In this document: one piece after another, positions 1 through 7,309 of the stretch
How the letters are laid out: every line of letters begins with the position of its first letter
Position numbering within the stretch: position 1 is the stretch's first letter
IMG/VR virus record: IMGVR_UViG_3300031565_000388
Coordinates: 1-23,311 of that record
Source of the DNA: a virus
Reading direction: 5' to 3' (one strand)
DNA: 23,311 bases
The notes under the pieces: model-generated
Told to the model about the DNA's origin: nothing
What the model saw: only the letters and a program-made list of their open reading frames with translations
Databases searched by the model: none
Translations under genes and position numbers: made by a program

Positions 1-698
1 GTCATCTCATCATCCGTTATGCCTTTGGCTGTACCTGTCAATGGTGTAGTACCAACTGGCGTTGGGACTAATGGATCAATAGGCTGCGTCGATTTAGCAG
101 CATACTGAGCACCTGTACCTCCTGAGTAACTCAGATACTCATGCACATGGTCACCATACAACGCTTGAAACTCCTCCTTGATCAACTTCTTCAACGTCCC
201 AGATCCCAGCTGCACCTGATCGTCCGTGATCACGATCTTCTCACCGTTCTTGTGGATGATCGTGATCTTCTCTTCACCTGATCGACTGTCGAGAATGATG
301 CGGTGATTGGCCGAGGTCTGCCACACGGTTATGCCGGGCGCACGATCGGCGGTTGTTGGTCCATCAGCCTTGCCAGACAAGTTTGCAAAATATACGGGTG
401 AACTGAAGTCACCGGCTGCGAAGAACACCCACACTCGAGATCCTACTGTAGGGACGTTGTAGAAACCCTGATCGCTAGCGCCGCCCTCGAAGACAGGATA
501 CGCAGGAGAGGCCCAAGGCAACGCAGCCGCGTCGATTCCAACCATCATCGGAAACACACGCACCTTGACCCGTCCCGACTTATCATCAGTCGAATCGGTG
601 TCACTCACGGGGTGACTGTTGACAAGCACCTCGGCCGGATAGTACCCCTTGAAGGTCTTCTCCGGAACGTCGATGTGTTCAGCTCCGTTGAACGTCAT
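1..698 (-). CDS. Baseplate central spike protein, gp5/gpV-like OB-fold (3' part off window)
   Basis: The frame starts at the ATG at 698 and stays open to the left edge, giving at least 232 residues without a stop. Residues about 18-90 read like the N-terminal OB-fold of T4 gp5, P2 gpV and VgrG: a GRVKVRVFP strand, then ALPWASPAYP, then a VPTVGSRVWVFF strand and GDFSSPVYF. A second strand-rich stretch with an HRIILDSRSG and EKITIIH pattern follows, typical of the part leading into the spike. The family forms a trimeric puncturing spike under the hub at the baseplate centre. It lies directly downstream of the gp27-like hub, its expected partner. A Shine-Dalgarno AGGA sits 8 bases before the ATG, inside a duplicated 20-bp unit. 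I see no lysozyme domain in the visible part. The C-terminal tip is outside the window. Confidence 0.75.
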   Translation of the reverse strand, partial: MTFNGAEHIDVPEKTFKGYYPAEVLVNSHPVSDTDSTDDKSGRVKVRVFPMMVGIDAAALPWASPAYPVFEGGASDQGFYNVPTVGSRVWVFFAAGDFSSPVYFANLSGKADGPTTADRAPGITVWQTSANHRIILDSRSGEEKITIIHKNGEKIVITDDQVQLGSGTLKKLIKEEFQALYGDHVHEYLSYSGGTGAQYAAKSTQPIDPLVPTPVGTTPLTGTAKGITDDEM

Positions 699-736
699 CG
701 CTTCTGTCCTATCACAATCGCTTCTGTCCTATCACA
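697..736. repeat. Perfect 20-bp tandem duplication at the hub-spike gene junction
   Basis: The unit ATCGCTTCTGTCCTATCACA occurs at 697-716 and again at 717-736 with no mismatch. On the coding strand each copy carries the Shine-Dalgarno AGGA and the first two bases of the downstream ATG. With one copy removed, the hub frame would read into TGA overlapping the spike ATG (ATGA), the spacing seen at several other junctions here. With two copies the hub ends TTG-TGA and a short gap opens. Confidence 0.95.
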
Positions 737-1992
737 CCACCAGGTGCTACGAGAAGTTCCTTGCTGTTGGATCCACCCACACCTGATCGGTACATCATGA
801 TCTTCGTCACGAACGTTGGTAGAATCTGATGTGTCACACGCTCTACGAGCCATCGGCCGGAGATCGTCTGGTTGGTCTTCACGTCCTCGACCGGTGACTT
901 GATGTGGAAGGTCACTGTCTTGCCAGCTTGGACGCGTAGATCACCCTTGATCAGGATCTCGGTCTTTACCATCGAACCTAATGAGCGTAGGACTTTCGAC
1001 TCGGCGCAGTTCTTAGCCCACTCCTTGTTCTGCCAACCGTCCGCGACCCCGCTCCACATGACTATGTTCTGCTGCTCGACATCTTCCTTGAGCATCGAGA
1101 TGTTGTCCGAGATCCCCTGGAACTGAGTTCCCGGATTCGTCATGCGATCGAATTTCTGGAAGCCTGACTTGGCCGGCACGGAAGCGGAGCTCCCGTCGAC
1201 CGTCAGCGGGATCTCGACGAACTCACTGTCCTCGAAGTCGAAGTAAGCTGACGTCACGCCATATCCACCCTGACCGCCCATGAGCACGGGGTTCTCGTAC
1301 ATTCGGTAGGGCCCGTGATCAACATCGTTCTCGTCGTACGACTCGTCGCTCAGCAACTCCTTGCCGAGTATGTCGATCACCGGTGTCTGGTTCTTCATCC
1401 ACTCCTGTGAGAGGAACCGGAGGACAGGCTTCTTGTCTCCAAACCCGACGAAGTAGTCGAAGCCGGCCGTGTGATACTGGTTCGATCGAGCACGACATCC
1501 CATCCAAGCTAGATACTGAGCGTACGTCCAACCCGGGCAGAAGGTCGTGTACGTCGAGTCGGTCTCTTCGATGTCTGTCTCGAGGCCTAGCTCACCAGCG
1601 ATCTCGGCCGCGATGTCCGAGAACTTCTTGCTCACGTAGCTCTTGAACCGCGCCGGCGAGAACAGCTTCATGCACTCCGCCGCGATCAGAGTCAGCTTGA
1701 TGAGGTGGCTGTCCGCACCGTGCCGAGTCGCGACCGCGCGGAAGATACGGAACGTGTTGATTTCCTCGTTCGCCTTGCTGTCTTTCACTCGGATCACTAC
1801 CGTGTTCGTTCCCGTCAGTGGGAACATCTCGAACAGGACGTTGCCGCGGTCCTCGATGTGGATCTCGGCCATGGGCGCCATGTAGGTCGACATCTCGTAG
1901 AGCGAGAGCTTACGCAGTCGTCCCTCAGCGATCGGGTACGAGGTCCCGTCGATATCGATTTTGATCTCGAAGTTACCGATTACTCCAGGCAC
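712..1992 (-). CDS. Baseplate hub protein, gp27/gpD-like
   Basis: This 426-residue protein has the size and beta-rich composition of T4 gp27 and late-control gpD family hub proteins, which form the torus joining the tail tube to the gp5-like spike. Supporting features are the N-terminal strands (EIKIDIDGTSYPI, MAEIHIED), a central segment with YAQYLAWMGCRARS resembling the family's helical part, and a C-terminal strand set (VKTEILIKGDLRVQAGKTVTFHI ... RWLVERVTHQ) of the kind that closes the second barrel. The call rests on this pattern and on position just before the OB-fold spike. The start is a GTG overlapping the upstream TAG by one base (TAGTG), with AAGGGA 8 bases upstream. The C-terminus was altered by the 20-bp duplication. 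An identification by fold rather than by a unique motif. Confidence 0.65.
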   Translation of the reverse strand: MPGVIGNFEIKIDIDGTSYPIAEGRLRKLSLYEMSTYMAPMAEIHIEDRGNVLFEMFPLTGTNTVVIRVKDSKANEEINTFRIFRAVATRHGADSHLIKLTLIAAECMKLFSPARFKSYVSKKFSDIAAEIAGELGLETDIEETDSTYTTFCPGWTYAQYLAWMGCRARSNQYHTAGFDYFVGFGDKKPVLRFLSQEWMKNQTPVIDILGKELLSDESYDENDVDHGPYRMYENPVLMGGQGGYGVTSAYFDFEDSEFVEIPLTVDGSSASVPAKSGFQKFDRMTNPGTQFQGISDNISMLKEDVEQQNIVMWSGVADGWQNKEWAKNCAESKVLRSLGSMVKTEILIKGDLRVQAGKTVTFHIKSPVEDVKTNQTISGRWLVERVTHQILPTFVTKIMMYRSGVGGSNSKELLVAPGGVIGQKRL

Positions 1993-2309
1993 TACGTCGT
2001 TCCCTTCTGGTCTCGGAACCAGTCGTAGTAGTCATCGATCGACGGGATCTTGAGCTTCACATTCTGCGGCACTTCGTACGGATCCACGATGTTGTTGATC
2101 GCCAGAATGAACCACCAGTAACCGGCCGAGTTGTACTCGTCTATGGAGATCAGAAACGGTCGATTCCGAGCTACCTGGTGTGCGACATGCTGACCGACCT
2201 GGCGCCGCGCCACGAAGTCGCGGACTTGCATCGTCAGAGGATCCTTCTCCTGGATCCCGTCGACGGTGACCGTGTCCATCAGATCGAGTCTGTTCGAACT
2301 AACCTTCAT
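1992..2309 (-). CDS. Baseplate wedge protein, gp53-like (LysM-like) candidate
   Basis: This 105-residue protein contains a central RPFLISIDEYNSAGYWWFIL segment, then AINNIVDPYEVPQNVKLKIP. The order of an aromatic-rich WW segment, an N-N-I-x-D-P turn and a closing L-x-IP strand is the pattern of gp53-type and LysM-like small baseplate proteins of contractile tails. In T4, gp53 joins the wedges around the hub. Placement between a tube-junction-like protein and the hub agrees. The start is ATG with a weak Shine-Dalgarno (GGTGGTTAG); the upstream stop is 3 bases away, so coupling is likely. Length is shorter than T4 gp53. Confidence 0.55.
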   Translation of the reverse strand: MKVSSNRLDLMDTVTVDGIQEKDPLTMQVRDFVARRQVGQHVAHQVARNRPFLISIDEYNSAGYWWFILAINNIVDPYEVPQNVKLKIPSIDDYYDWFRDQKGTT

Positions 2310-2312
2310 GGT

Positions 2313-3026
2313 CTAACCACCCAACCGATCTTGTGCTGCTCTTAGCCCAGTATCAAACGACGTCAGACCACCCTCTGCTTCGTTGAACGTGACTTCTTCA
2401 TCATCTCCAAGGAACACCCTCCGCGTCGATAGCTGCAGCGTGACGAGAGCCGACGCGGAGATCCCATTCCTATCGGTCAGGTTCGACCACTGAACATCAA
2501 ATGACGTTATGACCACAGCATTCATACTCGAGATATAACCGAGCTCAACCTCGACCGGCTCAGGTGCGTTTACCTGTGTCGCACCCATCTTAATAAGACC
2601 TCCGGTAGCAGCACCAACAGTCTCAGCTGAGGCTTTGAGTCCAGATCGAGGTGATGCCATTTGCATGAGGCGACGAACCGGCTGCATCACATCCTTCAAT
2701 GCCGACTCGCGCGCGACGTATAGCAGTGTGATTCCGTTGACCCCCATCACGGTGCCACCGGCCCATAAGCGCGTAGAAATCTCCTTGAGTGATGCACTCT
2801 TGATCGTCTCATCACCCTTCCCGAGGAGCTCGAGCGCGGCCTGGTATCCCGAATTGAACGAATCCAATATGGATCCGAATGGAGGTAGCCACTCTTGCGA
2901 GAAGGACTGGCTGAATGTCTTCGGGAGCAATCCTGACACACCACCAAAGGTCGGTGAGTAGATCCGAACCTTGGATCGCTCCGAGACATCACTCCACGGA
3001 TCTATGACCAACGGATCAGGTGGCAT
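2313..3026 (-). CDS. Baseplate tube-junction protein candidate (gp48/gp54-like)
   Basis: This 237-residue protein follows the tape measure. The N-terminal half is helical and mixed (residues 30-130). The C-terminal half has a run of strands, VEVELGYISSMNAVVITSFDVQWS and GISASALVTLQLSTRRVF, similar to the last strands of tail-tube-fold proteins, including the initiator and cap proteins gp54 and gp48 of T4, where the tube is nucleated on the baseplate. That role also fits its place between tape measure and gp53-like protein. The ATG overlaps the upstream TAA by one base (TAATG), with GGAGG 9 bases upstream. The call is structural inference; another inner-baseplate role is possible. Confidence 0.4.
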   Translation of the reverse strand: MPPDPLVIDPWSDVSERSKVRIYSPTFGGVSGLLPKTFSQSFSQEWLPPFGSILDSFNSGYQAALELLGKGDETIKSASLKEISTRLWAGGTVMGVNGITLLYVARESALKDVMQPVRRLMQMASPRSGLKASAETVGAATGGLIKMGATQVNAPEPVEVELGYISSMNAVVITSFDVQWSNLTDRNGISASALVTLQLSTRRVFLGDDEEVTFNEAEGGLTSFDTGLRAAQDRLGG

Positions 3027-4690
3027 TAGATCATTCCTCCGCTGAGACCACCCGTGTTGAACGCAACGATCCCGAGATCGTCAGGACCACCAGTCGTATC
3101 GAGACCCGGAGCCACTGTCCGAGGAGCTTCCTTCTGGCCCATCTTATGACCGAGATTTTCTATGGCCGACACCACATCCCCGGATCCACCCTGAGCCGGC
3201 GGAGGAAGCACGGCTTTCCTCTGTGTCGCTTTCTCACGATCGGTGATCGACGGCACGTCTGCTTCAGATACCGAGGCGTTTAGAGCTTTACGAGCAGCTG
3301 TCATGGCTGCTCTCTCGTCTCCGCCCGACTTGATCACAGCTGCGTATGCACCAACTGCTTCTTGTACACCCTCCGGGTTGTCCGGATTGGACTCAGCCAT
3401 TGCGGAGAACTGGAAGGCCTGATTTGTCGATATACCGGCAGCAGTAGCTGATGTGAACGCATCCGAGCCGACACCTGAGAGAGTTTCTTTCACTGCTCGA
3501 GCCTGAGATGCAACCGCTGTCTTTTTACTCCGCTCCGATTCAGCCTTTCCCCATATCGCGTCATAGATCAGTGTTGGAAGCTCTCTGATCCCATTGACCA
3601 CCGACATCAACGACTCTTCCAACCAATCCTTGATCGCTGGATATTGATCCCAGAGCCAAAGCATTGCATCCATAACGAAGCTGCCGATCGCCGGCGCAAT
3701 GTCGCTGGACCAGACCTCCTTGAACTTGTCCCAAGCTTCTCCGATCTTGGCTCCTATCATAGCAAGACCTTCTTGCCAGTTTTCCCGGAACCAGTCGAAG
3801 CCGGCAACGATCTCATCCTTCAGTGCGTATCCAGTTCCAACCACGAACCCAAGTGCCATAGCGGTATCCTTGAAGAAGATGTTGAAGACTTTCTTCATAA
3901 TCGGCTCGACACCAGTCACGATCCGACCGACGCTCTTGTCGTACGCGTCAACCAGTTCCTTGCTCAGTGCGTCGTACCCGGATTTGATCATGCCGAAGCC
4001 GGCCTTCAGACCACCACCGATGTCACCTATCAACTGAACCGCATCCAGCAGGATTCCTACCGGATACTTGAGCGCATTGGTCATTGCCTCCTGCACCGCG
4101 CCCGGTTCGTAGACTCCACCCTCTTCCTTTTCTGATCCTGCTTTCGCAGAGTCGCCCGGAGTCTGCTGAGCCTCAGCTACTTCGACGATCTTCTCGTTGG
4201 TTGTCTCGTTCGATTTCTGAACGGCTTCGTATGAAGCCATCATTCGAGCCGCGAAGTCGGATGAATCCGCACGAAGCTCCTTGATGCTCTCGTTCATCTC
4301 TGCGGTCAGTTCGAGCCCAGGTCCCAGGTTGTTCACGCTTTGGATGACGTTGGTCAGACTGTCCTGCATCTTCTCGATGTCTGAGCCCGTCACCGCATCA
4401 CCGGCTGTCAAAGCAGCACCGACAGCATCGGCCGTCGACTTCGACGCTGCGGCTACGTTCTTGTGAAGCTCATCAGATTGTGAGTCAGCCGACTGTGATA
4501 GACGCACCAGTGACTTGTTGAGCTGCAGGAGCATGTCCATCATCGACTGGTCACTCTCCTTGATGTTCTGTGCGAATGAGTCAAGAGCTTTTTGGGTAGT
4601 GGACTCAGACGATCGTCCGAGAGCTGTGTCAGCATACTTGTCTGACATTGCGCGCTCTCGATCAGAGTCGAGGACGTACTTGTCACCCAT
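3026..4690 (-). CDS. Tape measure protein candidate
   Basis: The 554-residue product has the make-up of a tape measure protein: a long helical, Ser/Ala/Gln-rich N-terminal region (about residues 20-175), a Gly and hydrophobic middle with membrane-like helices (about 205-235 and 268-300), Trp-rich amphipathic helices (about 300-375), and a loose Gly/Pro-rich end. These proteins set tail length inside the tube and help pass DNA across the inner membrane. At roughly 1.5 angstroms per residue the tail would be near 80 nm, which is inference. It sits between tube-associated genes and baseplate genes, as expected. I chose the ATG at 4690 because AAGGAG lies 7 bases upstream; the in-frame GTG at 4693 and TTG at 4696 are too close to it. 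Short compared with many phages. Confidence 0.6.
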   Translation of the reverse strand: MGDKYVLDSDRERAMSDKYADTALGRSSESTTQKALDSFAQNIKESDQSMMDMLLQLNKSLVRLSQSADSQSDELHKNVAAASKSTADAVGAALTAGDAVTGSDIEKMQDSLTNVIQSVNNLGPGLELTAEMNESIKELRADSSDFAARMMASYEAVQKSNETTNEKIVEVAEAQQTPGDSAKAGSEKEEGGVYEPGAVQEAMTNALKYPVGILLDAVQLIGDIGGGLKAGFGMIKSGYDALSKELVDAYDKSVGRIVTGVEPIMKKVFNIFFKDTAMALGFVVGTGYALKDEIVAGFDWFRENWQEGLAMIGAKIGEAWDKFKEVWSSDIAPAIGSFVMDAMLWLWDQYPAIKDWLEESLMSVVNGIRELPTLIYDAIWGKAESERSKKTAVASQARAVKETLSGVGSDAFTSATAAGISTNQAFQFSAMAESNPDNPEGVQEAVGAYAAVIKSGGDERAAMTAARKALNASVSEADVPSITDREKATQRKAVLPPPAQGGSGDVVSAIENLGHKMGQKEAPRTVAPGLDTTGGPDDLGIVAFNTGGLSGGMI

Positions 4691-4725
4691 CACCAAGCTC
4701 CTTAGGTTGCGAATCCTTCTGTAGC

Positions 4726-5643
4726 TCAGTTACCCGTTGCCGGAGCCACAGCAGTTTTTGAAACTCCATCTTCCCCGCGGCTTGGATCTCCTGTATCAGA
4801 CCGCCCCGACCGAAGAGAGCTACTGACAACTGCATCTCCCACAAGTCTCTCAAACGGTAGGGAGGGGAAGTAGAACTCGGGACGAAAGGGCAACTTGATC
4901 AGGCTTTCCGTACCACATTCGCAAGTGAACGGAGCGTTCGCGAAGTCCAATCCGTGGTAGGTCTTCTTCTGGAAGGCATCGACGAAGATGCTGTCCTGAC
5001 CTGGTTTCTTGCCTAACCACATCGCGGCGCCGAGGTAGTCAACCACGTTACCGTCGATCTTCGAGATCGAGATCGATCGCTTGGCAGTCCATTTCTTGAT
5101 ACCGTCAGCGATCAACTTGTCCGCGGCCTGGTCATCCTCTCCTGTGGTGATTCGAAGAGTGACCTTCGACTTGCAGACAGGAAGCTCGAGCTCTGTCTCT
5201 TTCTCTATATCGGAATCGATCTCGAGAACAGGAATGTCGGCTAGCTTGTAGTAGTAGCTCTGATGGAACTTGCTACAGGCCGGACACACTACGTTGATCA
5301 CGTACGAGTCGTGCAACTGCGCGCGCGTCCAGACATGCAGGAACGTTCGGTCCCCCGATGTGAGCTTGATCGGGTTGAGGCCGGCCGGCTCGACGATCAG
5401 CATCTGCAGGAGCTGCGTCAGCTTCTTCTCGTAGCCTGGCCCGTTCATCTCAACGAAGAACTCGACCTCATTCGTTGACGGTGGCTTGATGCTGACGACA
5501 CCGTCGGGGATGAGATCTCCGTAGGTCTTGCCCATCGACGGTAGCGTTACAGAGACAGCGCGCATCACGTCTTCGAGCTTCGGCTCGACGGGCTTCTCAG
5601 GTACGACCTCAGGCTTTTTGTCAGTCGGATTGCGACGCTTCAT
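4726..5643 (-). CDS. T4 gp26-like baseplate/tail assembly protein with zinc-binding cysteine pairs
   Basis: This 305-residue protein has an LPSMGK motif at 34-39, then a helical region with the GDRTFLHVWTRAQL pattern, then CPAC at 120-123 and CECG at 241-244. The order of an LPSxGK entry, helical middle and CPxC pair matches T4-type baseplate hub proteins of the gp26 group (Pfam T4_baseplate family, from memory). The two Cys pairs could bind one zinc ion. It lies between the tube-like genes and the tape measure, where many phages keep tail assembly chaperones, so a chaperone-like role is plausible. The N-terminus (residues 1-22) is Lys/Pro/Glu-rich and the last 35 residues look disordered. 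The ATG overlaps the upstream TGA (ATGA) with GAGGAG upstream. Confidence 0.55.
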   Translation of the reverse strand: MKRRNPTDKKPEVVPEKPVEPKLEDVMRAVSVTLPSMGKTYGDLIPDGVVSIKPPSTNEVEFFVEMNGPGYEKKLTQLLQMLIVEPAGLNPIKLTSGDRTFLHVWTRAQLHDSYVINVVCPACSKFHQSYYYKLADIPVLEIDSDIEKETELELPVCKSKVTLRITTGEDDQAADKLIADGIKKWTAKRSISISKIDGNVVDYLGAAMWLGKKPGQDSIFVDAFQKKTYHGLDFANAPFTCECGTESLIKLPFRPEFYFPSLPFERLVGDAVVSSSLRSGRSDTGDPSRGEDGVSKTAVAPATGN

Positions 5644-6212
5644 AGCACTCTCCTCGATTCATCACATAGCATTTGCACAGGAACAGTTTTGATCCCGCTC
5701 GTCTCATAGCTGAACTCGTAATCACCAACCTTCTTCGGTACCAAGTTGATGAGCTTGTACTCAGCTTGCTTCGCTTCATCACGACTGTAAACACTGACCA
5801 TCGCGTCTCGCTTGTATCCGGCTAGGTCTCCACCCACTCCCTTCGGAGCTCGGTACCGATTCAAAGGATCGTTGCCACCTACTTCACCAGAGAGGGGTGA
5901 GACTTGTTCGAACCAGTTCCGCATGAATCGATCGACGTAGTCTCCCTCGATCTCGACGAAGTTGGCCGTCACGATCCCGCCACGCCGCTCCTGCTGTAGG
6001 TGATAGTACTCCTGACCACCAATGGAGTAGGCTTCGTGATCAACCTCTATCCCCGGCACAGAGACGCTCTGAACAAGCATTCTCATGTCCGGGTCCAACG
6101 TCCCGGACTCATCCGGAATGACGAACTGCCATAGGTATACGAGCTGTGCTTTCTCGAGCAGAGCTCGTATCACATGGATCGGCCAGGTGGTGCTTTGCGT
6201 TAGAAGGGCCAC
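5640..6212 (-). CDS. Tail-tube-fold protein, third tube-like paralogue
   Basis: This 190-residue protein shows the tube-fold pattern of its two upstream neighbours in its first half: AQLVYLWQFVIP, then LVQSVSVPGIEVD, then a Tyr-rich loop and GGIVTANFVEIEGDYVDRFMRNW. The second half differs; it lacks the FDVTFGY ending and instead has LVPKKVGDYEFSYETSGIKTVPV. It may be a tube initiator or terminal-ring protein like T4 gp54 rather than a bulk tube subunit. The start is not the first possible codon: GTG at 6221 lies inside the Shine-Dalgarno GGAGGTG, while GTG at 6212 has GGAGG 8 bases upstream, so I use 6212. It overlaps the upstream gene by 13 bases. Confidence 0.55.
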   Translation of the reverse strand: MALLTQSTTWPIHVIRALLEKAQLVYLWQFVIPDESGTLDPDMRMLVQSVSVPGIEVDHEAYSIGGQEYYHLQQERRGGIVTANFVEIEGDYVDRFMRNWFEQVSPLSGEVGGNDPLNRYRAPKGVGGDLAGYKRDAMVSVYSRDEAKQAEYKLINLVPKKVGDYEFSYETSGIKTVPVQMLCDESRRVL

Positions 6213-6739
6213 GCTTCCCACCTCCAGTAGTCATAACCGAACGTCACATCGAACAACACGAGACCTGCATCTGAATAATCCAGCGGTGAGTCGTTCACAT
6301 CCAGGGGAAACGCATTATAAAAGTGAATCGCCTGTATGAACTGCGGCGTCTGCTCGAGCTTCGGCCCAAGAAGTCGAAGCCAGATGTTCGAACGCAACGA
6401 GGCCGCCGGCAAAGATCCGCCTTGAGTCTCGCTCTGGATCGAACCGAACCAGGACACGAACAACGGAAGGACCGGCCAGTTGTATCCTTCCTCGAAACGT
6501 ATCACATGCCGGCGCGGATATGCTTTTCGGCCAGGGACCTGAAACTGGAAGGGCCCATGACTGAGCACGTGCGGTTCGACACTGACGCCGGGGATCGCTG
6601 TCGATCGCGCGCGAAGTGTCAGACCATAGGCTAGAGCGAGAGCTACACTTGGGGGATCTAACACGACGATCTCCCAAGTGCATTTCTTCAGCGACTCTCC
6701 CAGCTGAGAACGAACCTGGGTGATTGGCGCCAAGCTCAT
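6200..6739 (-). CDS. Tail-tube-fold protein, second tube-like paralogue
   Basis: This 179-residue protein matches the adjacent tube protein along its length: ITQVRS near the start, WEIVV, a TLRARSTAIPGV segment, FEEG at the central strand, and a C-terminal FDVTFGYDYW. These are features of the gp19-like tube fold. Two tube proteins in a row suggest a minor subunit, such as an initiator ring, or alternative tube composition. The start is ATG with only a weak upstream element (AGGGCGG); it begins 19 bases after the tube gene stop. The central segment is longer than in the neighbour (about residues 105-135). Confidence 0.65.
   Translation of the reverse strand: MSLAPITQVRSQLGESLKKCTWEIVVLDPPSVALALAYGLTLRARSTAIPGVSVEPHVLSHGPFQFQVPGRKAYPRRHVIRFEEGYNWPVLPLFVSWFGSIQSETQGGSLPAASLRSNIWLRLLGPKLEQTPQFIQAIHFYNAFPLDVNDSPLDYSDAGLVLFDVTFGYDYWRWEAWPF
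6221..6225 (-). promoter_or_regulatory. Shine-Dalgarno GGAGG that fixes the GTG start at 6212
   Basis: On the minus strand GGAGG at 6225-6221 is followed after 8 bases by GTG at 6212. The GTG at 6221 abuts the same element and cannot use it, so the shorter protein is preferred. The site is inside the 3' end of the upstream tube-like gene. Confidence 0.7.
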
Positions 6740-6758
6740 CGCGACCGCCCTGTCTCAG

Positions 6759-7283
6759 CTACTCTTCGAGAATCCAGTAGCTGTAGCCGAACGTCACGTC
6801 GTATTGAACCAGCTCCGAACCCTCATAGGCGAGAGCTACCTCCGGCACGATCTCCGGGAAGAAGTCGAAGACCTTGTAGGATGCGATCACACTCTTGTTG
6901 TGATCGAGCTGGCGCAGGAACACGTTCACGAGGAACGCAGCTTGCCCTTCACCGACACCTGTCTGGTCGTTCAACCAGAGCTGATTCCATCCGTTGATGG
7001 CATTGGCAATGCTGGCGTCGAGGCCTTCCTCGAACTTGAACACCATGGTTCCGGGGAACTCGCGCCGGGTCGGATGCTTCTTCACTATCTGACCTTTGAA
7101 GTAGCTCTTCGCGGTCAGGTTGGTGATACCGGGGATCACCGCGTTCCTGGATCGAAGTGACAGGTTGCGTGCCGCGTCCCCTCCGGATCCAGGCACCTCG
7201 GGAACTACGAGTTCCCACAGATACACCTTGGCAGGAGCCGATAGAGCTCTCACCTGGGCGATCGTGCTTATTTCCTGTGCCAT
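6759..7283 (-). CDS. Tail tube protein, gp19-like
   Basis: This 174-residue protein has the size and pattern of T4 gp19-type tube subunits, which stack as hexamers inside the sheath. Visible marks are YLWELVVP near residue 21, SRNAVIPGITNL, the FPGTMVFKFEEGLD central strand and helix, and the C-terminal VQYDVTFGYSYW strand, equivalent to the xFxVTFxYxxW ending of the family. It follows the sheath gene by 26 bases, the classical sheath-tube order. The ATG has GGGAGG 6 bases upstream, so high expression is likely. It is the best candidate for the main tube subunit among the three tube-like genes. Confidence 0.85.
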   Translation of the reverse strand: MAQEISTIAQVRALSAPAKVYLWELVVPEVPGSGGDAARNLSLRSRNAVIPGITNLTAKSYFKGQIVKKHPTRREFPGTMVFKFEEGLDASIANAINGWNQLWLNDQTGVGEGQAAFLVNVFLRQLDHNKSVIASYKVFDFFPEIVPEVALAYEGSELVQYDVTFGYSYWILEE

Positions 7284-7309
7284 GATAAACCTCCCTGTGA
7301 TAGCCCGTA

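Noticed and set aside
4690-4800. Programmed frameshift at the end of the gp26-like gene, as in tail chaperone pairs
   Set aside because: The tape measure starts only 35 bases after the stop; no slippery heptamer or extended second frame is visible.
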